Positions 22,553-29,829 of a DNA stretch of 29,829 bases are shown here, piece after piece. The notes beneath the pieces are model-generated. The model was not told where the DNA came from and did not search any database. It was given only the letters and a program-made list of their open reading frames with translations. The DNA is from Ardenticatenales bacterium (GTDB lineage Bacteria; Chloroflexota; Anaerolineae; Promineifilales; Promineifilaceae). Position 1 is the first letter of the stretch; the number at the start of each line of letters is the position of its first letter. Location of the stretch: positions 1-29,829 of the forward strand of contig JACKBM010000066.1 of the NCBI GenBank assembly GCA_020634575.1. The letters run 5' to 3'. Both the position numbers and the translations under genes were made by a program.

Positions 22553-23485
22553 TTACTCGTTAAAGATGCCCAGCGGCATATAGCAGCTGACGATCCAGTT
22601 GGGTTTGTCGACAATCTCGCTGATCTTCAGGTCGGCGGCGGCGCTGCAGAGGCAGTAAGCCTGGCTGCGGCTCATTCCCTTGGTGGCCTCCAGCCAGTCG
22701 ATCATGTAGCGGACGGCATTCTGGCTGTCTACAAACAGGTCCGGACCATGGGCGGTGGTGGCGTAGTAGCCGCTGTTGTCCGTCCGTGTCAGCGGGCTGG
22801 GCGTTTCGAATTGGGGCTCGCGCATGGTCAGGTTCTTGAGCAGCTTGAAGCGCAGCGTGGCCGTCATGGGCGATTCGATGCCGGTGCCGGAGACCTCGCC
22901 ATCTCCCTGGGCGGCATGGCAGTCAGCCGTAGAGAAGAGCGCGCCGGGGACGTGGACAGGCAGGTAAAGGGTCGCGCCGGCGACCAGGCCGCGAATGTCC
23001 ATATTCCCGCCATGGAAAGCGGGCGGACCGGTGAGATGCTGGCCCGGTTCGGCCGGGGCAACACCCATCACCCCACAGAACGGCTCAAAGGGGATGGTGA
23101 CGGCGTCACTCTCGCGGAAATGGCACTCATCGCCTTCCAGCCGCCAATGCTGCAGATAGGGAAAGTCAAAATCTTCAGCCAGCAGGCCAAAATTGGGTGA
23201 ATGACTGTTCCAGCCCCAGCCCTGATGGGCAAAATTCAGGATTTCCACTGCCAGGACATCGCCAGGTTGGGCGCCATCGACATAGACCGGTCCGGTCAGC
23301 GGATGGCCGGGCATCCGTTTGCGTGTGGCCAACATCTCGGAGGTGGTCTCCGGCGTGATCTGTTTATCGCTGGCCTCGCGACAGGCGAAGCTGACAGTGT
23401 CGCCAGGCTGAATGACGAGACGCGGCTCGTAGCTATTGTCAAAATAATGGTGGACGACGCTATCATCTAAATAGTGCTCAGTCAT
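22553..23485 (-). CDS. Formamidase/acetamidase (FmdA/AmdA family)
   Basis: A 310-residue amidohydrolase of the FmdA/AmdA family, which releases ammonia from formamide, acetamide or similar amides. Visible blocks are VIQPGDTVSFACREASD, LTGPVYVDGAQPGDVLAVEIL, FCGVMGVAPAEPGQH, GGNMDIRGLVAGATLYLPVHVPGALFSTADCHAAQGDGEVSGTGIE (the metal-site block) and the SRSQAYCLCSAAADLKISEIVD terminus. It is slightly shorter than fungal enzymes, at the bacterial norm. AGGAG lies seven bases before ATG 23485. It follows the SARP gene by 80 bases and is coupled to the SDR gene at a two-base gap. The amide substrate and the link to diol metabolism are not evident. Confidence 0.94.
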   Translation of the reverse strand: MTEHYLDDSVVHHYFDNSYEPRLVIQPGDTVSFACREASDKQITPETTSEMLATRKRMPGHPLTGPVYVDGAQPGDVLAVEILNFAHQGWGWNSHSPNFGLLAEDFDFPYLQHWRLEGDECHFRESDAVTIPFEPFCGVMGVAPAEPGQHLTGPPAFHGGNMDIRGLVAGATLYLPVHVPGALFSTADCHAAQGDGEVSGTGIESPMTATLRFKLLKNLTMREPQFETPSPLTRTDNSGYYATTAHGPDLFVDSQNAVRYMIDWLEATKGMSRSQAYCLCSAAADLKISEIVDKPNWIVSCYMPLGIFNE

Positions 23486-23565
23486 ATTGCCTCTCCTGTT
23501 GCCACGGGTGTTTGGTTGCGCTCAGTGCGGCTGCTGGCGACCCAGGGTTTCTCCAGATCATAATT

Positions 23566-26532
23566 CTATGTGCTTTGCGCTTTCCTATCCAGCGAATCGG
23601 CCGGGCGGACGTACTCGGCAATCAACTGTCGAGCCAGGGACACTGCATTGTCAAGCTGGAGCCGGCCGCCGGCCCGCCAGAGTTGTTCATACTCGGCTGG
23701 TGTCAACCGGGATTGCAGCTCATTTTGCCAGCGGGCCAGTTCCGGCCGCATGTAGCGATCAATGGCGCTGCCCAGCCGGAGCCGATTTTGCTCGGCAGCG
23801 GCAAACAGCTTGAGGCCGCTGGCCGGCGACAGGGCGCTGACCACCAATGCCAGGCTGCGCAAACATTCGAGAACGCCGCGGCGATAATCAGCCTGGTAGC
23901 GGCGCTCCAAACTGCTGCCGAGACCGGCGAGTGCCTGAGCTGTCTGCCCCATTTTGTGCTGCATGAGAGCCAGATTACATTCTGATTGGGCGATATCCAG
24001 TTCATGTCCCAGCCGCTGACGTATCCGCAGGCTTTCCTGAAACAGCTCAGCGGCGGCGGCGGTATTGCCCTGAATCTGTTGCGCAACGCCCATGTTGTTG
24101 AGCGCCCCGGCAATACGTGCCTCATTACCCAATTTTCGCCAGATTTGGAGCGCTTGCTGGCCATAGCGATTTGCCGCCAGCAGGTCGCCTTCGTGCTCCA
24201 GGATCACGGCAAAAAGATTATGCAGCACGTTGGCTTCCATGGGCAGATCACCAAGCTGGCGGGCCTGAGCCAGCGCAGCTTCATTGAACGCCCGGGCCGC
24301 AACCGGCCGGTCCCGTTCCGCCGCGCAGATAGCAAGATTGATGTTGGCGATCATCTGCCCATGCTGATCGCCCAGCTCCTCATATATCGTCAGGGCGCGA
24401 CTGTAAAGCTGGCTGGCCGCGGGGTAATCTCCCTGGCGTAGCGTCAGGTGGCCCAATGACCGAAGCCCCTGGCCGAGGAGCGGAGCGGGGATGGCGCTAT
24501 CCCGGCCCTCGATCAGCAGCTGCAGCCAGCGCCGGCCTTCATGTAATTGCCCGGCCCGAGACCAGAAATTTGTCAGCCCAACAGCCATTTCCAGGGCCGC
24601 GGCCGTGTGATCTTGCTGGATGGCCCAATTCAGGGCGGCCCTGATGTTATCCTGCTGATCATGGAGCCGGCGGCGCCAGGGAAGCTCGGTCTCACTGTGC
24701 CAGTGAGCCGCCGCCTGGGCGACGAGGTCCCGGTAGTGCTGCCAAAAACGCGCGGCCAGATCGGCAAGATCTTCTTCCTGGTGAAGCTGAAGGTGCATGA
24801 ATTGCTGCAATGTGGCCAGCATAACCCAGTGACCGGGGACGCGATCCGTCTGCAGCAAGCTTTGCTCAGCCAGCTCCTGGAGGTCCAGCTCAGTCAGCGC
24901 TGGCTCTGCGGCAATGGCCCGGGCAGCGGCCAGATCAAAGGGGCCGGCAAATTGCCCAAGGCGACGCAGCAGGCGTTGCCCGGCAGGAGGAAGCAGATCA
25001 TAACTCCAGGCAATCGCGGCGGTCATGGTTTGTTGGCGAGGGGGGCGGTCTTGCAACCGGCCGGTCAAAAACGCCAGATTTTGACCGACCCCTGCTGCAA
25101 TTTCAGCCACCGTGTGATGGCGCAGACGGGCGGCCGCCAGCTCCAGCGCCAACGGCAGGCCGTCCAATTGGCGGCAGATGGTGGCGATTTGGATCTGGTT
25201 GGCCTCGGTCAGGGTGAAATCAGGCCGCACCGCCTGGGCCCGGGCCAGAAACAGGGCTACGGCCGGGACCTTCTGCATGTCAGCCTGATCATCGGCCGGC
25301 AGTAGCAGTGGCGGCACCGGGAACTCCTGTTCACCATAGAGATTGAGAATGGCCCGGCTGGTAACTAGCAACCGCAAACCGGGCGCGGCCTGCAGCAACG
25401 CCAGCAGTTGGGGTGCGGCGGTCAGCACCTGCTCGAAATTATCCAACAGGATCAGCCGCTGCTCGTGGCGCAGCTTCTCTTGCATCTGGGCCAGGAGCGG
25501 TCTGGCTTCATTCAAGGCAAAACCCAGCTGGGCAGCAATGGTCGCCGGCACCAGACTGGCCTCCTGAAGCGTCGCCAGATCGACAAAATGGATGCCATCG
25601 CGAAACAGACCAGGGTGCTGAACCAGGATCTGACGCGCCACTTCCAGGGCGAGGCGTGTTTTGCCACTGCCGCCTGGGCCGGTGAGCGTCCAGAGGCGAC
25701 CGGCCGGTTCGGACCGGCTTAACGCTGCCGACAACGCCTGGAGTAGTTCAGAGCGACCAATAAAGCTGGTAAGCGGCGCCGGCAGGTTGCTGGGTGGGGG
25801 AGTTGCCACGGTCGCTGGCAGATCGAGCACTTCATTGGCTTTTATGCGCCCGTAGAGCGCGGTGGTCGCCGGCAGGGGGGTGACAGCCAGCTCTGCCTGA
25901 AGACGCGTGCGCAGGGCAATGTAACTTTGCAGCGCCCCGCTGCGGTTGCCTGCTGCAAATTGAGCCTGCATGAGCAACACAACCGCATCTTCATCAAAAG
26001 GCTCCTCCTGACAAAGCCGTTGCGCGCAATTGACGGCGGCGAGTGGTTGGCCAAGTTGCAGCAGTTCATACGCCATCTGCGCCAGGGCTGTCAGGAAGCG
26101 ACGGCGTAAGGCGGCTCGTTCTGGCTCCAGCCATTCCTCAAACAGCTCTGGCAGCAGATCAGCCTCGTAAAGCGCAATGGCCTCACCAGGCTTCTGTCGG
26201 GCCAGAAGGTCCTCAAAGTCGGCGATATCCAGCCAGTAGGGGGCGTTCTCATTCCATTGGATGGTGCCCTGGGCAGTTAACACCCAGGGGCTGCTTGCGG
26301 CCTGGGGCAGCACACGACGCAATTCGTAAAGGTGCCGGCGCAGGTTGGCGCGGGCCTCTTTGTCGGGAAGGTCAGGCCACAACTGAGCGGCAACTGTTTG
26401 GCGCGGTAAGGGGCGCTGCCGGTTCAGGAGCAGGAAGGCCAGCAGAGGTAACGTTTTCGGCAAGGCGGCAAAAGGATACGGTGTATCCTGCCAGCGCAGA
26501 CGAAAGTGGCCCAGAAGAAAGAGGCGCAGCAT
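23566..26532 (-). CDS. AfsR/SARP-type regulator: BTAD, NB-ARC ATPase and TPR
   Basis: A 988-residue cytosolic regulator. Residues 1 to ~95 form an OmpR-type winged helix (QTVAAQLWPDLPDKEARANLRRHLYELRRVL), ~95-235 the bacterial transcriptional activation domain, ~255-560 an NB-ARC/STAND ATPase with Walker A TGPGGSGKT at 284-292 and Walker B LILLDNFE at 360-367, and ~640-960 TPR-like helical repeats (NMGVAQQIQGNTAAAAELFQESLRI). This design integrates ligand or protein signals with ATP-dependent activation, as in AfsR. GAGG sits four bases before the ATG and overlaps the stop region of the preceding gene. It lies in the middle of the codirectional run and probably activates that operon or the next genes. 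Target sites are not identifiable here. Confidence 0.94.
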   Translation of the reverse strand: MLRLFLLGHFRLRWQDTPYPFAALPKTLPLLAFLLLNRQRPLPRQTVAAQLWPDLPDKEARANLRRHLYELRRVLPQAASSPWVLTAQGTIQWNENAPYWLDIADFEDLLARQKPGEAIALYEADLLPELFEEWLEPERAALRRRFLTALAQMAYELLQLGQPLAAVNCAQRLCQEEPFDEDAVVLLMQAQFAAGNRSGALQSYIALRTRLQAELAVTPLPATTALYGRIKANEVLDLPATVATPPPSNLPAPLTSFIGRSELLQALSAALSRSEPAGRLWTLTGPGGSGKTRLALEVARQILVQHPGLFRDGIHFVDLATLQEASLVPATIAAQLGFALNEARPLLAQMQEKLRHEQRLILLDNFEQVLTAAPQLLALLQAAPGLRLLVTSRAILNLYGEQEFPVPPLLLPADDQADMQKVPAVALFLARAQAVRPDFTLTEANQIQIATICRQLDGLPLALELAAARLRHHTVAEIAAGVGQNLAFLTGRLQDRPPRQQTMTAAIAWSYDLLPPAGQRLLRRLGQFAGPFDLAAARAIAAEPALTELDLQELAEQSLLQTDRVPGHWVMLATLQQFMHLQLHQEEDLADLAARFWQHYRDLVAQAAAHWHSETELPWRRRLHDQQDNIRAALNWAIQQDHTAAALEMAVGLTNFWSRAGQLHEGRRWLQLLIEGRDSAIPAPLLGQGLRSLGHLTLRQGDYPAASQLYSRALTIYEELGDQHGQMIANINLAICAAERDRPVAARAFNEAALAQARQLGDLPMEANVLHNLFAVILEHEGDLLAANRYGQQALQIWRKLGNEARIAGALNNMGVAQQIQGNTAAAAELFQESLRIRQRLGHELDIAQSECNLALMQHKMGQTAQALAGLGSSLERRYQADYRRGVLECLRSLALVVSALSPASGLKLFAAAEQNRLRLGSAIDRYMRPELARWQNELQSRLTPAEYEQLWRAGGRLQLDNAVSLARQLIAEYVRPADSLDRKAQST

Positions 26533-26538
26533 AGAACC

Positions 26539-26994
26539 TCAACGACTTTCCAGCTTGTGGCGCCATTGCACAAGTTGGGCAACATACGCTTGAGGCAGGC
26601 TATGTTCGCGAGCGCCGGCAATCATGTAGTCCAGATAGTGGGCTGAGGGGGTGTAGGGACCGGCCGGTTCAGCCACCTGATACAAATCGGCCGACTGCCA
26701 ACGCCCGTCCTCGGCCAGAAGCCAGAAGGTGTCCCGCCGGTAAATGCCCAGGGGGACATCTTCCAGAATGTCCAGCGCTTTGATTTCGGCCTCGGCCACA
26801 TCGTAGATCACCCCATGAACCATCTCGCCCGGCGCCACAATGATCGTGCTGATACCGCCACGCAGGTCGGTTGAGTAGCGGCGGAACTCAATCCGGTAGT
26901 TTGGCAGTTGCGCCCGCTGCTGAAACCGCGCGCTGGGGCAATACTCACGCAAATAGGCGGTCGACATATTCGAGCCATAGGCGAAATAGTTCAT
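26539..26994 (-). CDS. Gamma-glutamylcyclotransferase-like (AIG2/GGCT) protein
   Basis: A 151-residue protein of the GGCT/AIG2-like superfamily, small cytosolic enzymes that cyclise gamma-glutamyl amines to 5-oxoproline. The N-terminus NYFAYGSNMS is the conserved YGSN substrate loop; VHGVIYDVAEAEIKALDILEDVP is the family core, with acidic candidates for the catalytic glutamate, and YRRDTFWL follows. The real substrate in bacteria is often unknown. The gene begins two bases after the GH172 stop and ends six bases before the SARP start, so it is part of the same transcript. Confidence 0.88.
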   Translation of the reverse strand: MNYFAYGSNMSTAYLREYCPSARFQQRAQLPNYRIEFRRYSTDLRGGISTIIVAPGEMVHGVIYDVAEAEIKALDILEDVPLGIYRRDTFWLLAEDGRWQSADLYQVAEPAGPYTPSAHYLDYMIAGAREHSLPQAYVAQLVQWRHKLESR

Positions 26995-26996
26995 CC

Positions 26997-28091
26997 CTAG
27001 ATGATTTCCAGGTAATCGCGGGCCGGCAACGCCGGGAATGGCGCCGTCGGCAACGTCTGATACCAGAAAGCGACGGAGGCAATATCGTCCTGCAAAGGCA
27101 GATAGCGCCGGTCATCCCGACCGCCGTGGCGCCAACCAAGCGCCTGGATAGTCACTTTCAGGTCCGTCTGAAAGCGGATCGGGTCGGTGATGTGCCAGCG
27201 GTACATGCCGAAACGCTGCTGGGAACGATAGACCCCATCCGGCCGCAGAACTTCGTGTAGACCTGCGTATGGCGTGGTGAACGCCTGATATTGATGGGTC
27301 TGCTGGTTCTCGAAGTTGTAGGAGCCGCAGAAATAATCTTCGGTCCCGGTGCCGCAGATAGTGGGGAAGGGGTCGTCGCCATCAAGGAAGAATTTGATCT
27401 CGCCTTCACCCCACCAGCCGCTGTTATTCACACCCCAGGCCATGTAGGTGCCGACGTAGTGTCCCTGGCCCTGGACGCCATCGAGAATGGTGTAAACATC
27501 GCCATAAGGGAGGGGATTGACGCGGCGGAACTGGGCGTGGAAGTAGGCACAATCGGCCGGGACTTCCGTGAGAGTGTAGTTGATCTGATAGTAGAGCGTC
27601 ATCGGCTCATCGGCGATGTTACTCAGGGTGATACGGCAGCGGCGGCGAAACGGCATTTCCCAATAGCAGTTGAAAGCGCTGCCGGGGTTGACGCAGACTG
27701 CCAGCGACGACAGTTGGGCAAACGAGCCCCAGCCCGCGCCAAAAAAGTCGCCAACGGGGCATTCGACGGCCGGCTGTTCCTGGTCATCCCAATAGATTCG
27801 CAGGATGCTAAAGCGCCAGTTGCCGGTCGGCGTCAGCCAGATCTGCTGGATGGCACCGGAGCCCTCGATATCGGCCATGGTGAAGGTTTCGCCGGCGGCG
27901 ATGCGCACCGAAGGGGAAACTTTCCAGCCCTGGCCCAGCCCTTTGGCGTGAGCCGCGCCGGTCCCTTCGGTAGCCATGCCGCCCTGGCCTCTGGCGCCGC
28001 TGAAGTTTTCCGGACTGATGGAGCGACTTTGGGCGTCGGAAAGGCGGGAGAGATTGCCGAGGTTGAGGCCGAGGCCATTAAATTTGCTCAT
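26997..28091 (-). CDS. GH172 (DUF2961) family glycoside hydrolase
   Basis: A 364-residue member of the DUF2961 family, now glycoside hydrolase family 172, whose characterised members act on fructofuranosides and arabinofuranosides. Family blocks are SRSISPENFSGARGQGGMATEG at the N-terminus, ADIEGSGAIQQIWLTP, VECPVGDFFGAGWG, and GTGTEDYFCGSYNF with the conserved acidic residues. Two jelly-roll domains are expected. There is no signal peptide, so it acts inside the cell, like the neighbouring amylase. AAAAAAGGAG lies eight bases before ATG. A single arm of a GCCGCAGATGGCGCAGATT repeat abuts this ribosome site. The exact sugar is undetermined. Confidence 0.93.
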   Translation of the reverse strand: MSKFNGLGLNLGNLSRLSDAQSRSISPENFSGARGQGGMATEGTGAAHAKGLGQGWKVSPSVRIAAGETFTMADIEGSGAIQQIWLTPTGNWRFSILRIYWDDQEQPAVECPVGDFFGAGWGSFAQLSSLAVCVNPGSAFNCYWEMPFRRRCRITLSNIADEPMTLYYQINYTLTEVPADCAYFHAQFRRVNPLPYGDVYTILDGVQGQGHYVGTYMAWGVNNSGWWGEGEIKFFLDGDDPFPTICGTGTEDYFCGSYNFENQQTHQYQAFTTPYAGLHEVLRPDGVYRSQQRFGMYRWHITDPIRFQTDLKVTIQALGWRHGGRDDRRYLPLQDDIASVAFWYQTLPTAPFPALPARDYLEII

Positions 28092-28102
28092 GGGGAGTCT
28101 CC

Positions 28103-28132
28103 TTTTTTGCCGCAGATGGCGCAGATTTGGGG
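28103..28132. repeat. Single arm of a GCCGCAGATGGCGCAGATT repeat
   Basis: In the 68-base gap between the amylase and GH172 genes lies one arm of a third CGCAGAT-type motif, with no visible partner arm. As with CACGGATT copy 3, its edge abuts an AAAAAAGGAG ribosome site. It may be a decayed repeat. Confidence 0.45.
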
Positions 28133-28159
28133 ATTGTTAGATTCAAATGACTGCCTGGT

Positions 28160-29626
28160 TCATGAGGCTTCGATCCAGACTGAGACGGAACCACCTCGAC
28201 ATTCGAAACGAGCCCAGCCCCATTCGTTGCTGGTGACGGGGGTGGGGATATGTTCGGTAATGTCGCGATACGCCTGGTCCGGCTTGCCGACTTCCATCCA
28301 CTTGTAGCCGTCCTCGCCATTACTGAGCAGGACGGCACAGCTCTGCGGATGTTCTTCATCGCCAAGGCGGGTCCAGCCAACCACATTGGGGTGATCAAAG
28401 TAATCGTATTGCGGCCCATAGGCGGCCTCACGGCGGACTTGTAGGAACCGGTCAATTAACCAGCGATGGCTGACCAATGTAATCTCGTAACCGCGATCCT
28501 CATATTCAGCACCGTAATAATCCGGATGAAAAACGCAGGGGTAGCCATCAGCCCGCAGTAGGATGAGGGCATAGGCCAGAGGCTTAAACCAGGGTTCCAC
28601 TGTGGATTCCAGCGCCTGCAACGGTTGGGAATCGTGGTTCTCGACAAACGTAACCGCCTGAGTGGGGTGTGTTTGCACCAGGGTGCCATCGAAAATGTGG
28701 CTGAGATCGTAGGCGGCGCCTTTTTGACCCGCTTCGTAAAAATGGTAATGGAGAGGCACATCAAAGACCGACATGCGCTTGCCCAGAACGCCCAGATACC
28801 AGTGCAGGGCATCCAGCCGCTGCGACCAATATTCGCCGACGATGAAAAGGTCACGGCCGGTGTGTGTCTCTACGGCATCCAGCCAGTGGGGGAAGAACCA
28901 GGCGGAGATATGTTTGACGGCATCCAGGCGAAAGCCATCCACGCCAGTCTGGTCGAGGAACCATTTGCCCCAGTAAACGATTTCGCCCTGAACCCAGGGA
29001 TCCTGGAAATCAAGGTCGCAGCCCATTAAGTAAGCGTAATTGCCGTAATCCAGGGCGACCTGGTCGTCAAAGCGTTTGCCGTCAAGAAGGTAGATTTTGT
29101 CGGCCGCATCAGGGGCTAGCTGGTTATAGTCGACGGCATCAAAATGCCACCAGTGCCATTCAAAAGCGGAGTATTTCTGGCCGCGGCCGGGGAAGTGGAA
29201 GTGAGTGTAGGTCTGAATTTGTTCGGGGGGACCGGCCGGTGCGCGCCGGTTATTCTGCCAGTAAGGCGTGGCCATGACTTTCTCGGGGTCATCGCCGCCC
29301 ATCTTATGATTAAGCACGGCGTCGGCATACACCTGGAGCCCGCTATTGTGCAGCGCCGCGATGGCAGCCAGATATTGCTCACGCGTGCCATATTTGGTGC
29401 GGACGCTGCCTTTCTGGTCGAATTCGCCCAGGTCAAACAGATCATACGGCCCATACCCCACATCGAGACCGCCGCCAGCGCCTTTGGTGGCAGGTGGCAG
29501 CCAGAGCCCGGTGAAACCGGCCTCGGCCAACGGCTGGGCCTGATTGGCTGCCTCTTCCCAGAGCGTGCCATCTGCGGGCAAATACCAATGGAAAAACTGC
29601 ATAAACGTGCCATTCAAGGCAGACAT
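28160..29626 (-). CDS. Cytoplasmic alpha-amylase, GH13
   Basis: A 488-residue alpha-amylase of the bacterial GH13 subfamily 5 type, hydrolysing internal alpha-1,4 bonds of starch, glycogen or maltodextrin. Order of motifs: LWLPPATKG, GYDLFDLGEFDQKGSVRTKYGT-type loop at 58-81, VYADAVLNHK at 99-108, GFRLDAVKH with nucleophile Asp235, IVGEYW with acid Glu265, and FVENHDSQP with Asp332. No signal peptide is present. The frame extends to 29812, but GGAG lies five bases before ATG 29626 and the family N-terminus (NGTFMQFFHWY) begins there. It is the first gene of the codirectional run; a divergent promoter region with a dyad lies ~160 bases upstream. Confidence 0.96.
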   Translation of the reverse strand: MSALNGTFMQFFHWYLPADGTLWEEAANQAQPLAEAGFTGLWLPPATKGAGGGLDVGYGPYDLFDLGEFDQKGSVRTKYGTREQYLAAIAALHNSGLQVYADAVLNHKMGGDDPEKVMATPYWQNNRRAPAGPPEQIQTYTHFHFPGRGQKYSAFEWHWWHFDAVDYNQLAPDAADKIYLLDGKRFDDQVALDYGNYAYLMGCDLDFQDPWVQGEIVYWGKWFLDQTGVDGFRLDAVKHISAWFFPHWLDAVETHTGRDLFIVGEYWSQRLDALHWYLGVLGKRMSVFDVPLHYHFYEAGQKGAAYDLSHIFDGTLVQTHPTQAVTFVENHDSQPLQALESTVEPWFKPLAYALILLRADGYPCVFHPDYYGAEYEDRGYEITLVSHRWLIDRFLQVRREAAYGPQYDYFDHPNVVGWTRLGDEEHPQSCAVLLSNGEDGYKWMEVGKPDQAYRDITEHIPTPVTSNEWGWARFECRGGSVSVWIEAS

Positions 29627-29755
29627 GGACGCTCCATATGGCCGATTTGAGAACGGCTCCCAGTGAGACAAAAAGGACGATGTGAGTTTACCCCAATGTA
29701 GGACAAAGCGGAAACGGCGTGGTGAGTGCCTCACCGTGACCACAGAATCTTCAGC

Positions 29756-29785
29756 TTGACATAACCACCCCATTCCGGTTAAAAT
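29756..29785 (+). promoter_or_regulatory. Strong outward promoter
   Basis: Consensus TTGACA (29756-29761) is 18 bases from TAAAAT (29780-29785), which matches five of six -10 bases. It reads out of the window and its start region is covered by the adjacent 34-base dyad. Confidence 0.7.
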
Positions 29786-29812
29786 CCTAGTTATGAAAAT
29801 GATAGTTTTCAA
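29784..29812 (-). promoter_or_regulatory. Promoter candidate for the amylase-led operon
   Basis: On the minus strand TTGAAA (29812-29807) is 17 bases from TAGGAT (29789-29784). Both boxes overlap the 34-base dyad, so one regulator could control both directions. Confidence 0.45.
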
Positions 29813-29819
29813 AACTAGG
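29786..29819. promoter_or_regulatory. 34-base operator-like dyad
   Basis: The order is CCTAGTT, a, TGAAAA, TGATAG, TTTTCA, a, AACTAGG: 13 of 14 positions per arm pair around a six-base centre. It begins on the base after the plus-strand -10 box. The central TGAAAATGATAGTTTTCA loosely resembles a Fur box, but the regulator is unknown. Confidence 0.6.
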
Positions 29820-29829
29820 AAGAGTTTTT

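Larger units (their letters stand above)
29627..29829. other. Amylase upstream region to window edge
   Basis: No gene is seen in these ~200 bases. They hold the amylase leader and the divergent promoter pair and dyad annotated separately. A gene on the plus strand probably begins just beyond the edge. Confidence 0.5.

Noticed and set aside
27291..28307. Long open frame antisense to GH172 and the amylase end
   Set aside because: Covers two well-supported enzymes and has low-information composition.
29627..29812. N-terminal extension of the amylase
   Set aside because: The extension crosses the promoter/dyad region and is neither a signal peptide nor a conserved domain; a GGAG site precedes ATG 29626.

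Overview
The window is gene-dense, GC-rich bacterial DNA with ATG, GTG and TTG starts and no tRNA, rRNA, CRISPR array, transposase or phage gene that I can see. The gene set (a long AfsR/SARP-type regulator with BTAD, NB-ARC and TPR regions, an alpha-beta fused B12 diol dehydratase, a GH172 enzyme, many SDR/MFS/GT4 genes) and the mixture of Shine-Dalgarno-led and apparently leaderless genes fit a Chloroflexota bacterium best. This assignment is inference; an actinobacterial or other affiliation is not excluded.

Layout. 1-2.8 kb: argH (arginine biosynthesis), then a GTCTC-rich hairpin spacer and a membrane acyltransferase. 2.8-4.6 kb: a divergent pair, a DUF6282-type metal hydrolase (-) and a BtpA/SgcQ-like TIM-barrel protein (+). 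4.7-7.7 kb: a lipoprotein serine hydrolase of the class C beta-lactamase fold and a MocR/LysN-like PLP aminotransferase, both (-), separated by copies of a CACGGATT-type inverted repeat. 7.9-14.0 kb: a radical SAM protein, a tiny zinc-finger protein packed antisense between it and a GT4 glycosyltransferase, a second GT4 enzyme (-), and a two-gene (+) operon of membrane proteins, one with an extracytoplasmic beta-propeller and a cytoplasmic zinc ribbon. 14.2-15.5 kb: an MFS transporter. 15.5-18.8 kb: a probable metalloid-response locus made of an MFS exporter (-), a divergent ArsR-type repressor (+) and a flavoprotein (+) that ends in 30-residue repeats carrying vicinal cysteine pairs. 18.9-29.6 kb: eight codirectional (-) genes, in transcription order GH13 alpha-amylase, GH172, GGCT-like protein, SARP regulator, formamidase/acetamidase, SDR, fused diol dehydratase alpha-beta (pduCD), and diol dehydratase small subunit (pduE). 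Spacings are 0-80 bases and one junction is an ATGA overlap. The right edge holds a pair of divergent promoters around a 34-base dyad.

Working together. The clearest candidate system is the ArsR/MFS/flavoprotein locus. One 20-base dyad lies between the -35 and -10 boxes of arsR and overlaps a divergent promoter for the MFS gene. An intrinsic terminator overlaps the arsR stop codon, and a second 18-base dyad follows it, in front of the flavoprotein. The MFS leader also contains a terminator-like hairpin. The inferred job is sensing, oxidising or sequestering, and exporting a thiophilic toxicant such as As(III) or an organoarsenical. The second theme is genome style: the palindrome ACCGGCCGGT occurs 17 times in 29.8 kb, in all three coding frames, resembling the HIP1 palindrome of cyanobacteria, and three different hairpin-repeat families sit at gene junctions, sometimes supplying the stop codon.
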